64,000 bases of DNA. Source: Sphingomonas sp. Leaf17. GTDB taxonomy: Bacteria > Pseudomonadota > Alphaproteobacteria > Sphingomonadales > Sphingomonadaceae. A model generated the notes under the pieces. The model ran no database searches and was not told where the DNA came from. It worked only from the letters and a program-made list of their open reading frames with translations. The position numbers and the translations under genes were made by a program. Below, piece by piece: positions 26,510 through 35,507 of this stretch. The number at the start of each line of letters is the position of its first letter. Within the stretch, counting starts at the first letter, position 1. The stretch covers positions 320,471 through 384,470 of the forward strand of contig NZ_LMKL01000005.1 of assembly GCF_001421505.1 (NCBI RefSeq), given 5' to 3'.

Positions 26510-28804
26510 ATGACCGCATCGCCCGTGCCCCTGCCCGCTCCCTCCCCCAACGACCCGCCCTATCTGCGCGGGCTGAACGAACCGCAGCGCGCCGCCGTGC
26601 TCACCACCGAGGGGCCAGTGCTGATGCTGGCCGGGGCCGGCACCGGCAAGACCGCAGCACTCACCGCACGCCTCGCCCACCTGCTGTTCACGCGCAAGGC
26701 GTGGCCGAGCGAGATCCTGAGCGTCACCTTCACCAACAAGGCCGCGCGCGAGATGCGCGAGCGCGTCGCCCGGCTGGTCGGCGATTCGGTCGAGGGGATG
26801 CCGTGGCTCGGCACCTTCCACGCGATCGCCGCCAAGATGCTGCGGCGTCACGCCGAGCTGGTCGGGCTGCAATCCAATTTCAGCATCCTCGATACCGACG
26901 ACCAGTTGCGCCTGCTGAAACAGCTGATCCTCGCCGCCGACATCGACGAGAAGCGGTTCCCCCCGCGCAGCCTCGCCGGGCTGATCGACGAGTGGAAGAA
27001 CAAGGGGCTGGTCCCCGCCGACATCGGCGCGGGCGAGAGTGAACGCTATGCCAATGGTCGCGGCGGCGAGCTGTACGAACAATATCAGACCCGCTTGCAG
27101 GCGCTGAATGCCTGCGACTTCGGCGACCTGCTGCTCCACATGCTGACCATCCTGAAGCGGCACCGCGACGTGCTGGAACTGTACCAGACGCGCTTCAAAT
27201 ACATCATGGTCGACGAGTATCAGGACACCAACAGCGTCCAGTATCTCTGGCTCCGCCTGCTCGCGCAGGAACGCCGCAACATCGCCTGCGTCGGTGACGA
27301 CGACCAGTCGATCTATTCATGGCGCGGCGCGCAGGTCGAAAATATCCTGAAGTTCGAAAAGGACTTTCCCGGCGCGGCGGTCATCCGCCTCGAACAGAAT
27401 TACCGGTCGACCCCGCACATCCTGGCGGCGGCATCCGGCGTCATCGCCAACAATGGCGGCCGCCTCGGCAAGACGCTGTGGACCGACAAGGACGCGGGCG
27501 AGAAGGTCCGCGTCATCGGCGTCTGGGACGGCCCCGAGGAGGCGCGCCGCGTCGGCGAGGAGATCGAGGCCCGCGCCCGCGCCGGCACCAGCCTGGACGA
27601 CATCGCCATCCTCGTCCGCGCGCAGCACCAGACCCGCGAGTTCGAGGACCGGTTCATCGCCACCGGCGTCAACTACCGCATCGTCGGCGGCGCGCGCTTC
27701 TATGAACGGATGGAGATCCGCGACGCGCTCGCGTACCTGCGCGTCGTCAACCAGCCCGCCGACGACCTCGCGTTCGAGCGCATCGTCAACGTCCCCAAGC
27801 GCGGCCTCGGCGACAAGGCCGTCGCCAAGGTCCATCAGTTGGCGCGTGGCGAGGGCGTGTCGCTGACCACCGCCGCCGCGCGCATCCTCGACACCGACGA
27901 ACTGACGCCGCAGGCCCGGCGCGCGCTTGGCAACCTCGTCGGCGATATCCACCGCTGGCGCGGCCTCGCCAACGACCTGCCCCATGCCGAACTCGCCGGG
28001 CGTATCCTTGACGAAAGCGGCTACACCGCGATGTATCAGGCGGAAAAGTCGGTCGAGGCCGCCGGTCGCCTCGAAAACCTGTCCGAACTCGTCCGCGCGA
28101 TGGAGGAATACGAGAGCCTCGGCGCGTTCCTCGAACATGTCAGTCTGGTCATGGACAATGAAAGCGGCCGTCAGGAGCCGCAGGTCACGATCATGACCAT
28201 CCACGGCTCCAAGGGGCTGGAGTTCGACACCGTCTTCCTCGTGGGCTGGGAAGAAGGGCTGTTCCCCTCACAGCGCGCGATCGACGAGGGCGGGACCGCG
28301 TCACTGGAGGAGGAACGCCGCCTCGCCTATGTCGCGATCACCCGCGCGCGGTCGCGGGCAACGATCCTCCACGCCGCCAACCGCCGCATCTACGGCCAAT
28401 GGACGTCAAGCATCCCCTCGCGCTTCGTCGCCGAACTGCCGCAAGCGCATATCGAGAGCGAGACGACCATGTCCGGCGGGGCGAGTCTGTGGCAGGCCAA
28501 CTGGTCCGAACAGGCCGACCCCTTCGCCAACGTCGCACGCGGCACCGGCCGCGGCCCCGGCTGGCAACGCGCGGCGGGCAGCCCCTACACCACCACCCCG
28601 TCGCGCGTCGTCGAAAGCCGCGCCAGCGCCGTCAGCCTCGGCAACAAGGGCCGCGACGACCTGACCGTCGGCCAGCGCGTCTTCCACCAGAAATTCGGCT
28701 ACGGCGCGATCGCCGAGATCGAGGGCAACAAGCTGGAGATCGAGTTTGAGACGGCGGGCCGGAAACGGGTGATGGATTCTTTCGTGACCGTATCAGACGC
28801 GTAA
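26510..28804 (+). CDS. uvrD: ATP-dependent DNA helicase UvrD/PcrA
   Basis: A 764-residue superfamily 1A helicase for excision and mismatch repair. The Q-motif is LNEPQRAAV, Walker A GAGTGKTAALTARL (about residue 40), Walker B VDEYQDTN (about 233), motif III GDDDQSIYSWRGA, motif IV EQNYRST, motif V TIHGSKGLEFD and motif VI LAYVAITRAR. The C-terminus has the PcrA-type Tudor-like segment VFHQKFGYGAIAEIEG that contacts RNA polymerase in relatives. ATG 26510 is used; the open frame extends a little upstream without a good start. Confidence 0.96.
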   Translation: MTASPVPLPAPSPNDPPYLRGLNEPQRAAVLTTEGPVLMLAGAGTGKTAALTARLAHLLFTRKAWPSEILSVTFTNKAAREMRERVARLVGDSVEGMPWLGTFHAIAAKMLRRHAELVGLQSNFSILDTDDQLRLLKQLILAADIDEKRFPPRSLAGLIDEWKNKGLVPADIGAGESERYANGRGGELYEQYQTRLQALNACDFGDLLLHMLTILKRHRDVLELYQTRFKYIMVDEYQDTNSVQYLWLRLLAQERRNIACVGDDDQSIYSWRGAQVENILKFEKDFPGAAVIRLEQNYRSTPHILAAASGVIANNGGRLGKTLWTDKDAGEKVRVIGVWDGPEEARRVGEEIEARARAGTSLDDIAILVRAQHQTREFEDRFIATGVNYRIVGGARFYERMEIRDALAYLRVVNQPADDLAFERIVNVPKRGLGDKAVAKVHQLARGEGVSLTTAAARILDTDELTPQARRALGNLVGDIHRWRGLANDLPHAELAGRILDESGYTAMYQAEKSVEAAGRLENLSELVRAMEEYESLGAFLEHVSLVMDNESGRQEPQVTIMTIHGSKGLEFDTVFLVGWEEGLFPSQRAIDEGGTASLEEERRLAYVAITRARSRATILHAANRRIYGQWTSSIPSRFVAELPQAHIESETTMSGGASLWQANWSEQADPFANVARGTGRGPGWQRAAGSPYTTTPSRVVESRASAVSLGNKGRDDLTVGQRVFHQKFGYGAIAEIEGNKLEIEFETAGRKRVMDSFVTVSDA

Positions 28805-28881
28805 CGAACCTGTTGCCGGCTTACGTCGTTGCGTCCAGAAGGTCGATCGCAATGCCACCTGTCCCATCGGAAGAAGCCTGA

Positions 28882-29568
28882 ATGTCGTTTTCGTATGACT
28901 CTGCCGATAACAATGTTTCGGTCGGCAGCAACATAGAGCTTTCGGGATCCATCACCGGGTCCGGCAATGTCGTCAAAATTGGTGCAACCCGCAGACCACA
29001 ACGCCTTTCCCTTTTTATCAATGGCAACGACAACTACGTCAACATAGGATCAGAGCCGGTATTTAACGCCTTGCGTATAGATATTGGCAACGAAAAATGG
29101 CGAAGTTCCGCAACGGGCCTGACGATCGGCGATAATTTTTCTATCGCCAGCAATTCCCGCTTCATTTTACCAAATTCTGCAAACATTGTAGAAATTGGCA
29201 ATAACTGCATGTTTTCTAACAATATTATCATACGCGGCGGCGAATATCCGCATTTGATTTTCGATCTCACGACCAACGAATATTTGGATGTGTCCGACGG
29301 AATATTTATTGGTGATCGCGTTTGGGTTGGAGAAGGGGCCTATATCAATAAGGGGGTCAGCGTCGGCAACGATTGTATCGTCGGCGCTCGCAGCGTCGTG
29401 ACTAAACGGTTTACCGTCAACAACGCGGTCATTGCAGGCAATCCGGCTCGCGTCGTTAAGGAAAATGTGCAGTGGGTCGCAAACGAACTACTCTTGAACG
29501 CGTACCCTGACCTGGCCGCATCTTTCGCTGATACCGCGTTGAACCGGATCAACAAAACCAATCGGTGA
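28882..29568 (+). CDS. AT-rich hexapeptide-repeat acyltransferase, probably acquired
   Basis: A 228-residue left-handed beta-helix protein. Repeats such as VGSNIELSGSITGSGNVVKIG at the start (given here for VGSNIELSGSI and GNVVKIG) and IGDRVWVGEGAYINKGVSVG (about 138) lead to the acetyltransferase ending VIAGNPARVVKEN. Relatives O-acetylate polysaccharides or sugars. Base use is unlike the neighbours: bases 29161-29220 contain 18 G+C of 60. It has no partner genes for polysaccharide synthesis nearby, so it looks like an isolated transferred gene. The substrate is unknown. Confidence 0.85.
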   Translation: MSFSYDSADNNVSVGSNIELSGSITGSGNVVKIGATRRPQRLSLFINGNDNYVNIGSEPVFNALRIDIGNEKWRSSATGLTIGDNFSIASNSRFILPNSANIVEIGNNCMFSNNIIIRGGEYPHLIFDLTTNEYLDVSDGIFIGDRVWVGEGAYINKGVSVGNDCIVGARSVVTKRFTVNNAVIAGNPARVVKENVQWVANELLLNAYPDLAASFADTALNRINKTNR

Positions 29569-29749
29569 TCGATCGTATTCACCGTATGGCAAATTCGCCA
29601 TAATTGACTGGCTGCGTACGACCGCATTTCAATCGATACATACCTTTCGTCCGGACGATAGCTGTTTTTGCCCACTGTTCAGGGACCAGACCATTTCCTC
29701 CGCGTATAACGCGCCGGCCCGAGTCTCCGGGCACTCAAGGATGATATTC

Positions 29750-30310
29750 ATGCCTCATCATCGTTCTTCAATCCTGTTGCTGACCGCCGCTGCGGCAGTC
29801 CTGACGCTCGCCACCACCGCGCCCGCCCGCGCGCAGAGCAGCGCCGACGACGCGCGGTTCCAGCAGGCGCAGGCGCGCTTCGACCGCGAATACCAGATCT
29901 TCCGCGACGAGGCGGCGCGCTATCAGGCTTCGCGTGGTCGGACCGGGGGCTATCAGGATCCGGACAGCCCATCGCAGGGCGGATACCGCCGCGCGCCCGA
30001 TCCGCAGACCCGCTATCAGGACGAGCGGGACGAGGGCGATTATGACGCGGCCCAATATTACCGCCCCGCCGCGCAGGACCGCGTGCTGAACACCAACGAG
30101 CGCGTCTATGCCGGGCAGGACGGTCGCTATTATTGCAAGCGCAGCGACGGCACGACCGGTCTCATCATTGGCGCGGCGGGCGGTGGCATCCTCGGCAACG
30201 TCATCGACGGCGGGCGATCACGCACCGTCGGCACCCTGCTGGGCGCGGCGGTCGGCGGCCTCGCCGGTCGCTCGGTCGAGCAGGGCAACAGCCAGATCCG
30301 CTGCCGCTGA
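29750..30310 (+). CDS. Glycine-zipper 2TM-domain secreted/outer-membrane protein
   Basis: A 186-residue protein. A signal peptide (SILLLTAAAAVLTLATTAPA, cut near AQS, residue 28) precedes a charged, Gln/Tyr/Arg-rich coiled region (about 30-105). YYCKRSDGTTG follows, then a glycine zipper GAAGGGILGNVI...LLGAAVGGLAGRSV near the C-terminus. Zipper proteins of this kind sit in or at the outer membrane. ATG 29750 lies nine bases after AAGG; ATG 29741 would touch that ribosome site. The function is unknown. Confidence 0.85.
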   Translation: MPHHRSSILLLTAAAAVLTLATTAPARAQSSADDARFQQAQARFDREYQIFRDEAARYQASRGRTGGYQDPDSPSQGGYRRAPDPQTRYQDERDEGDYDAAQYYRPAAQDRVLNTNERVYAGQDGRYYCKRSDGTTGLIIGAAGGGILGNVIDGGRSRTVGTLLGAAVGGLAGRSVEQGNSQIRCR

Positions 30311-30349
30311 TGCCCCGATGGCGGTCGGCGTGGCGGTCGGCGTGTCGCC

Positions 30350-30703
30350 TCAGCGCGGCAGGTCGACCGCCATCAGCGTCGTGCCCTCATATTTGAACTC
30401 GGATGGCAGGAACAACGCCGTGTTCGGCGTGAACCGGCGTGCGGTCAGGCGAAGTCCGGCCAACCCGGCCACCTTGAAGGCGCCCAGTTTCAGTTCCTTG
30501 GGCGGCTTGCCGTCGCGCTCGATCGTCACGCCGTCGACATACAGTTCGCCGTGGCGGGTGTAGATGATGTGCGGGGCGATCGTCGCCTCGACGCGGTTGT
30601 AGGTCGCAATGACGCACAGCCCCTTCACGATCGCCTCGAAGATGATCGGCGCGACGGCATTGGGATCGGAAATGGGGCGGGGCGTATCGGTGGTGGCGGT
30701 CAT
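30350..30703 (-). CDS. Stand-alone WYL-like domain protein
   Basis: A 117-residue protein without an HTH. After a short Pro-rich start it runs IFEAIVKGLCVIATYNRVEA, then IAPHIIYTRHGELYVDGVTI, KLGAFKVAGLAGLRLTARRF and an Sm-like finish. This order (basic strand, P-H-x-hydrophobic-Y, a W/Y-x-L-like strand, then the final F) looks like a WYL ligand-binding domain. WYL proteins usually bind nucleotides or single-stranded nucleic acid and include regulators of defence genes. The assignment is by pattern only. It is divergent from the MPRGDK gene. Confidence 0.6.
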   Translation of the reverse strand: MTATTDTPRPISDPNAVAPIIFEAIVKGLCVIATYNRVEATIAPHIIYTRHGELYVDGVTIERDGKPPKELKLGAFKVAGLAGLRLTARRFTPNTALFLPSEFKYEGTTLMAVDLPR

Positions 30704-30834
30704 GCGGCTTTCATGCCGTTTTTGTTGCGGCGCAGCAAGAACCGAGACGCCCGCTGCAATCGTTTTTGCGGCACACCCTCGCATCCCCTGCCCGCCCGCC
30801 GCGTTATCGCTCTACAGTATCGGGATTTTCCATC

Positions 30835-31096
30835 ATGCCGCGTGGTGACAAGACAGCCTATACCGACAAACAGAAGCGCAAGGCCGCGCATATCGCCGAA
30901 TCCTACGAGGATCGCGGCCTGCCGCATGATGAGGCGGAGGCGCGCGCCTGGGCGACCGTCAATGCCGACTCCGGCGGCGGCAACAGGTCCGGCTCCGGTC
31001 GTGGTCACCCCGAAACCACCGCCGCCAGCCGCCACGCCGACCGCTCCGCCGCCGCGAAAAAGGGCTGGGCCCACGCGGCGGGCGAAGGCCGGCTAG
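30835..31096 (+). CDS. MPRGDK-type stress/plasmid-stabilisation-like protein, apparent frameshift near the C-terminus
   Basis: It begins MPRGDKTAYTDKQKRKAAHI and continues with ESYEDRGLPHDEAEARAWATV, then GSGRG and a Ser/Ala/His-rich basic tail. This is a small conserved family (often named plasmid stabilization protein) of about 90-110 residues, probably DNA- or stress-associated. As written the frame runs past its natural end to 31899, antisense to the DUF1989 gene. One base fewer in the AAAAAGGG run at 31057-31064 would give a basic ending KKAGPTRRAKAG and a stop at 31094-31096. That suggests a frameshift or an assembly error, and I set the end there. The extension past the stop is not credible. 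Confidence 0.6.
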
Positions 31097-31689
31097 TCCG
31101 CCACGACCCAGTCGATCGGTTTGAACGACCCGTTGTTGGATTGCAGCGCCGAACACGCGGTCAGGCCGATGACGAGGTCCATTTTAGCGACGAACGCAAT
31201 CCGGTCCCCCGCCCTGCTCAAGGGCGCCTCGACCATGAATGCGCCCGTCGCGCCATCGACCGGCACGTTCATGAAACAGTTGAAGGCAACCGGAATATCA
31301 TCCTCGACCACCCCATATGGCGCCAGCGCGGCGGCAAGGTTGCCGAAACAGCCGCGATGCGGATCGGTGTCGCCATAGATGATCCGAAACGTGTCCCGGG
31401 AACACGGCGTCAGCAGGAAGTCGTGCCGGCCGACATCGTCACGGACAATCTCCAGCATCGGCCGGCTACGGTTGGAATACAGCAGGTCGCCCGTCGTCAA
31501 GTAGATCCTGTTGGCATAATCCAGCGTCCGGCCCGACGACACAACCTCGCGGATGTCGGCCGCGTTGAATGCCAGCAGGTCGGCGACCTGCTCGCCCGTG
31601 GGGTCGATCACCGACAGCATCTGTCCGGCCTTCATCGTGAAGGCCGTGCCGGAGCGGGGCGGGATCCTGTTGGCGATGCTATGCGACAT
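31093..31689 (-). CDS. DUF1989 (urea carboxylase-associated) family protein
   Basis: A 198-residue protein of the DUF1989 family, named for its link with urea/allophanate and guanidine carboxylase genes. Seen are IPPRSGTAFTMKAGQMLSVI near the start, DLLAFNAAD, the Cys motif LLTPCSRDTFRI (about residue 97), FNCFMNVPV (about 138) and the Cys of GLTACSALQSNNG near the end. The enzymatic activity of stand-alone members is uncertain. Its start overlaps the stop of the GntA-like gene by 11 bases, so the pair forms one transcript. No urea carboxylase gene is present in the window. Confidence 0.85.
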   Translation of the reverse strand: MSHSIANRIPPRSGTAFTMKAGQMLSVIDPTGEQVADLLAFNAADIREVVSSGRTLDYANRIYLTTGDLLYSNRSRPMLEIVRDDVGRHDFLLTPCSRDTFRIIYGDTDPHRGCFGNLAAALAPYGVVEDDIPVAFNCFMNVPVDGATGAFMVEAPLSRAGDRIAFVAKMDLVIGLTACSALQSNNGSFKPIDWVVAD

Positions 31690-32374
31690 GACGGTGGCTC
31701 CGGCGACCGGCGAACGGGCATTGCCAGTCCGCCCCGACCATCCGCCCGCTATATTGCCGCGCCTCCGACACGGTGCCGTGCTGCGCCAGCATCGGGTTCA
31801 TCGTGCCCGCCAGCGCCAGATCGCGGTCCAGGATCGACCCGCGCAGCTTGTCGTACCGCCCCTGCTCGCGCAACTGCTCGAACTGGTCGTGCAGGTTGAA
31901 CACCATCGCCGGAACCGCGAACCGCCGTGCGGGCCGGCTGGCCGCCGGATGCAGCCCGACGACGAAGAACGCCTCGCCGCCAAAGCTCAGCGAGAAATGC
32001 GGATCCGCCGGGTCGCTGCTGACGCGGGCGTCGGTGGATTGCCCAAGCCATTCGTCCTTGTCGCTGAGCGACTGGACCCTGGCCCACATATGCCGTTCGT
32101 AGGCGGCCTCATCCAGCGTGGCCTCGGTCTCGAACAGGATCACCAGCGACTGGAACAGGGTCGGGCTGGCGGCATAGCTGCGCGCCAGATCCATCAGCAT
32201 GGCGTGGATACGCAGGTCGTCCCAGCCCGACCGGATGTCACGCGCCACCGCGATCCGCAGCGTCCCCTTGCCCAATGCCGATTTGGCACCGACGCAAGGG
32301 AATGCGGGATCACGAACGAAGTGCCGAAACTGTTCGGCAAGGGGGTGTTCTTTCAATGCGGTCATGGATGTCAT
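31679..32374 (-). CDS. YqcI/YcgG-family (GntA-like) heme-dependent N-hydroxylase candidate
   Basis: A 231-residue protein of the YqcI/YcgG family. Visible marks are FPCVGAKSA near the N-terminus, FFVVGLHPAASRPARRF (about residue 130), VFNLHDQFEQLR, RDLALAGTMNPML and the terminal QYSGRMVGADWQCPF. One family member, GntA, is a heme-dependent enzyme that N-hydroxylates a guanidino amino acid in guanitoxin synthesis. Activity and substrate here are inference from family membership. ATG 32374 is chosen, with ATG 32365 three codons later also possible. It is divergent from a Crp/Fnr regulator that may control it. Confidence 0.82.
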   Translation of the reverse strand: MTSMTALKEHPLAEQFRHFVRDPAFPCVGAKSALGKGTLRIAVARDIRSGWDDLRIHAMLMDLARSYAASPTLFQSLVILFETEATLDEAAYERHMWARVQSLSDKDEWLGQSTDARVSSDPADPHFSLSFGGEAFFVVGLHPAASRPARRFAVPAMVFNLHDQFEQLREQGRYDKLRGSILDRDLALAGTMNPMLAQHGTVSEARQYSGRMVGADWQCPFAGRRSHRHVA

Positions 32375-32519
32375 GCCGGGCCAACGGCGGGACGGGACAT
32401 TTCGTTTCGTCCCCCACCCACGTTCTTGACAGGGATTAGGAAGAATCCGACGGAGAACCCGACGCGCAACCGGCGCAAATGTGCTTTTGGATGTGCCGAT
32501 GAAACAACGGGAGATACCG

Positions 32520-33248
32520 GTGGCAACGACGACCGACTTTCTGCGATCGCGCCGCCGTGTCGAAATCCCCGCCGAACAGCTACAGGCGCTGGACGACGTG
32601 ATGTCGGATCCGATCCGCATGTCCGCGCGCAAGGTGCTGTCGCGCCGGGGCGACCTGGTGAACAAGAGCACCTTGCTGGTCGAGGGCTATATGTGCCGAT
32701 ACATGGACGACCGGAACGGCCACCGCCAGCTGGTGGCGGTGCATGTCCCCGGCGATTTCGTCGACCTGCACGGCTATCCGTTGCAGCGACTGGACCATGA
32801 CGTCGCGATGCTGACCGATTGCGTCGTCGCCCAGGTCGAGCACGACGTGCTGACGCCGCTGATCGAACGCTATCCGCTGCTTGGCCGGATGCTGTGGTTC
32901 AGCACCCTGCTGGACGCGGCGATGCACCGCGAATGGATCTTCCAGCTTGGCCGCCTCGATGCCGCCGGACGGATCGCGCACCTTCTGTGCGAAACGCATG
33001 CGCGGCTGGCGGCGGTCGGGCGCACCGATGGCGACAGCTTCGATTTTCCGCTGACCCAGCAGGATCTGGCCGAGGCCTGCGGCCTGACCAGCATCCATGT
33101 GAACCGCGTGCTCGCCCGGCTGCGCCGCGAGGGCAGGCTGGAGATCCGCGACCGGCGGGTCTACCTGCTCGACCGGCGCGCGCTGGTCGCGATGAGCGAG
33201 TTCGACCCGGAATATCTGTACATCGACGACGGTTTGCTGACGCCGTAA
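32520..33248 (+). CDS. Crp/Fnr-family transcriptional regulator
   Basis: A regulator of about 242 residues. A cyclic-nucleotide-binding-type beta-roll (about residues 15-120, with LVEGYMCRYMD and HVPGDFVDLHG) is followed by a dimer helix and the winged HTH FPLTQQDLAEACGLTSIHVN (about 178-197). No N-terminal Fnr-type cysteine cluster is visible, so it is not an iron-sulfur oxygen sensor of the Fnr type. GTG 32520 has a strong GGGAG ribosome site; ATG 32499 is an alternative. It is divergent from the GntA-like/DUF1989 pair and is the obvious candidate to control it. Confidence 0.88.
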   Translation: MATTTDFLRSRRRVEIPAEQLQALDDVMSDPIRMSARKVLSRRGDLVNKSTLLVEGYMCRYMDDRNGHRQLVAVHVPGDFVDLHGYPLQRLDHDVAMLTDCVVAQVEHDVLTPLIERYPLLGRMLWFSTLLDAAMHREWIFQLGRLDAAGRIAHLLCETHARLAAVGRTDGDSFDFPLTQQDLAEACGLTSIHVNRVLARLRREGRLEIRDRRVYLLDRRALVAMSEFDPEYLYIDDGLLTP

Positions 33249-33336
33249 TTCCCGCCCCCGGGATCCGGGACAAGGTGATTGCCGCCGCGATCGTTGGCGG
33301 TCACACTATCGCCTTAAGATTCGGGAGATTACCAGA

Positions 33337-35484
33337 ATGCGCCTTTCCGCCCTGCTGTCGGCGACGATGCTTGCGACGACGCCGTTGCTCGCGCAAACCT
33401 CGCCGATGACCACCCCCGCCCCTACTGCCGCCCCTGCCGCCGCCCCGACCCCGGTTTCGACCGACATCGCCGATCCGTATATCTGGCTTGAGGACAAGGA
33501 CGGTCCGAAGGCGCTGGCCTGGGTCGAGGCGGAGAATGCCAAAACTCTGCCCCGGCTTCAGAACGACCCGCGCTACGCGACGCTGTATGCCGAGGCGCTG
33601 GCGATCGGATCGGCCAAGGACCGGATCCCGATGCCCGACCAACGATATGGCCGCATCTATAATTTCTGGCGCGATGCCGATCATCCGCATGGCATCTGGC
33701 GCTGGACCAGCGAGGCCGACTACGCCTCGCCCGCGCCGAAATGGACGGTCGCGCTCGATCTGGACGCGCTCGGCACGGCCGAGGGCAAGCAATGGGTGTG
33801 GAAGGGCGCGACCTGCCTCCAGCCCGAGGATCGCCGCTGCCTCGTCGCGCTGTCGGAGGGTGGCGAGGACGCGATCACCTATCGCGAGTTCGATCTGGCA
33901 ACCGGCGCATTCGTCCCCGGCGGGTTCGTGCTGCCGAAATCGAAACAGGGCGCGACCTGGATCGACGCCGACACGCTGTTCGTGTCGCGCGACTGGGGTG
34001 CGGGCACGATGACCACGTCGAGCTATCCGTTCGTGGTCAAGGCGGTGAAGCGCGGACAACCGCTGGATCAGGCCCGCGAGGTGTTTCGCGGCGAGGCGAG
34101 CGACCAGCTTGGCACCTATGCCAATGTCCTGACCGACGGATCGGGCAATCGCGCGGTTATGATCCAGCGCCGGCCGACCTTCTTCGGTGGCAAGACCTTC
34201 ATCGAGGTCGATGGCGCGTTCAAGCCACTCGACCTGCCGGCCCGCGTGTTCCCGGCCGGCATGGTGGATGGCCAGATCGTCTTCTCGCTGTCGGAAAGCT
34301 GGGGCAAGGCCCCCGCCGGTGCCATCGCCTCAGCCCCGCTCAGCGCGGTCAGGACCGGCCGCTTCACACCGACGGTCGTCTTCGCGCCTAATGCCCGCCA
34401 GTCGGTCGACGGCACTGCCTTCACGAAGGGCACGATGATTGCGGCCATCTACGACAATGTCCGCGGCCGCGCGGTCGTCTTCACGCCCGGTGCCGGCGGC
34501 TGGACCAGCAAGGCCGTCGCGCTACCCGACAATGTGTCGATCGACGTTGCCAGTGCCTCCGACCGCAATGACCGGACCTACCTCAGCGTCACCGGCTTCC
34601 TCCAGCCGACGACGCTGTGGGCGTTCGATGCGAAGGCGGGCGCGCCGCGCGAGATCAAGGCGTTGCCGCCCAAGTTCGATGCATCCAACCATATGGTCGA
34701 ACAGTTCGAGGCGACGTCGAGCGACGGCACGAAAATCCCGTATTTCGTCGTCCACCGCAAGGATATCGCGCTTGACGGCACCACCCCGACGATCATGACC
34801 GCCTATGGCGGGTTCGAGATTTCGATGACTCCGGCTTATTCGGGCGGCATGGGCAAGCTGTGGCTGGAACGTGGTGGCTCCTATGTCCTCGCCAACATTC
34901 GCGGCGGCGGCGAGTTCGGCCCCGCATGGCACGATGCCGGTCGCAAGACCAAGCGGCAGATCATCTATGACGACTTCGCCGCGGTCGGCCGCGATCTGAT
35001 CGCGCGCAAGCTGACCAGCGCGGACAAGCTGGGCATCTATGGCGGGTCCAACGGCGGCCTGCTGATGGGGGTCGAGTTTACCCAGCATCCCGAATTGTGG
35101 AAGGCGGTGACCATCCAGGTGCCGCTGCTCGACATGCTGCGCTATCAGAAGATCGCCGCAGGTGAGTCCTGGGTCGACGAATATGGCAGCGTTGAAAACC
35201 CGGACGAGCGCGCCTTCCTCGCCAAGATCTCGCCCTATCACAACATCAGGAAGGGCGTGGCCTATCCCGAACCCTATATCTGGACCACGACCAAGGACGA
35301 CCGCGTCGGCCCGCAGCACGCGCGCAAGTTCGCCGCACGGCTGAAGGAATACGGCCTGCCCTATTATTTCTACGAGGACACCGCCGGCGGCCATTCGGGC
35401 GACGCCGATATCGCGCAGGCCGCGCGGATGCAGGCGTTGCAGATGACGTACTTCATGCAGAAACTGGTCGGCCCGGCGAAGTAG
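33337..35484 (+). CDS. S9-family prolyl oligopeptidase, exported
   Basis: A 715-residue serine peptidase. A signal peptide (LLSATMLATTPLLAQ, cut near residue 20) targets it to the periplasm. A beta-propeller (about 45-410) covers the alpha/beta-hydrolase domain. The catalytic residues are visible: Ser in IYGGSNGGLL (about 570), Asp in TTKDDRVGPQHARKF (about 654) and His in TAGGHSGDAD (about 687). It should cleave proline-containing peptides. It is convergent with the DUF885 gene; a perfect hairpin lies between them. Confidence 0.93.
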   Translation: MRLSALLSATMLATTPLLAQTSPMTTPAPTAAPAAAPTPVSTDIADPYIWLEDKDGPKALAWVEAENAKTLPRLQNDPRYATLYAEALAIGSAKDRIPMPDQRYGRIYNFWRDADHPHGIWRWTSEADYASPAPKWTVALDLDALGTAEGKQWVWKGATCLQPEDRRCLVALSEGGEDAITYREFDLATGAFVPGGFVLPKSKQGATWIDADTLFVSRDWGAGTMTTSSYPFVVKAVKRGQPLDQAREVFRGEASDQLGTYANVLTDGSGNRAVMIQRRPTFFGGKTFIEVDGAFKPLDLPARVFPAGMVDGQIVFSLSESWGKAPAGAIASAPLSAVRTGRFTPTVVFAPNARQSVDGTAFTKGTMIAAIYDNVRGRAVVFTPGAGGWTSKAVALPDNVSIDVASASDRNDRTYLSVTGFLQPTTLWAFDAKAGAPREIKALPPKFDASNHMVEQFEATSSDGTKIPYFVVHRKDIALDGTTPTIMTAYGGFEISMTPAYSGGMGKLWLERGGSYVLANIRGGGEFGPAWHDAGRKTKRQIIYDDFAAVGRDLIARKLTSADKLGIYGGSNGGLLMGVEFTQHPELWKAVTIQVPLLDMLRYQKIAAGESWVDEYGSVENPDERAFLAKISPYHNIRKGVAYPEPYIWTTTKDDRVGPQHARKFAARLKEYGLPYYFYEDTAGGHSGDADIAQAARMQALQMTYFMQKLVGPAK

Positions 35485-35507
35485 AGCAGCAGGCGGAGTG
35501 ACGCCCG

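Noticed and set aside
30720..30834. EcfG promoter upstream of the MPRGDK gene (AGAAC...CGTT)
   Set aside because: The -35 has a mismatch and the spacer is 18 bases, outside the usual 16-17.
31679..32374. A complete guanitoxin pathway
   Set aside because: Only a GntA-like gene is present. None of the other biosynthetic genes are in the window.
32375..32519. Crp/Fnr operator between the divergent GntA-like gene and the regulator
   Set aside because: I looked for a TTGAT-N4-ATCAA or TGTGA-N6-TCACA palindrome and found none. Only a lone TTGACA is visible.
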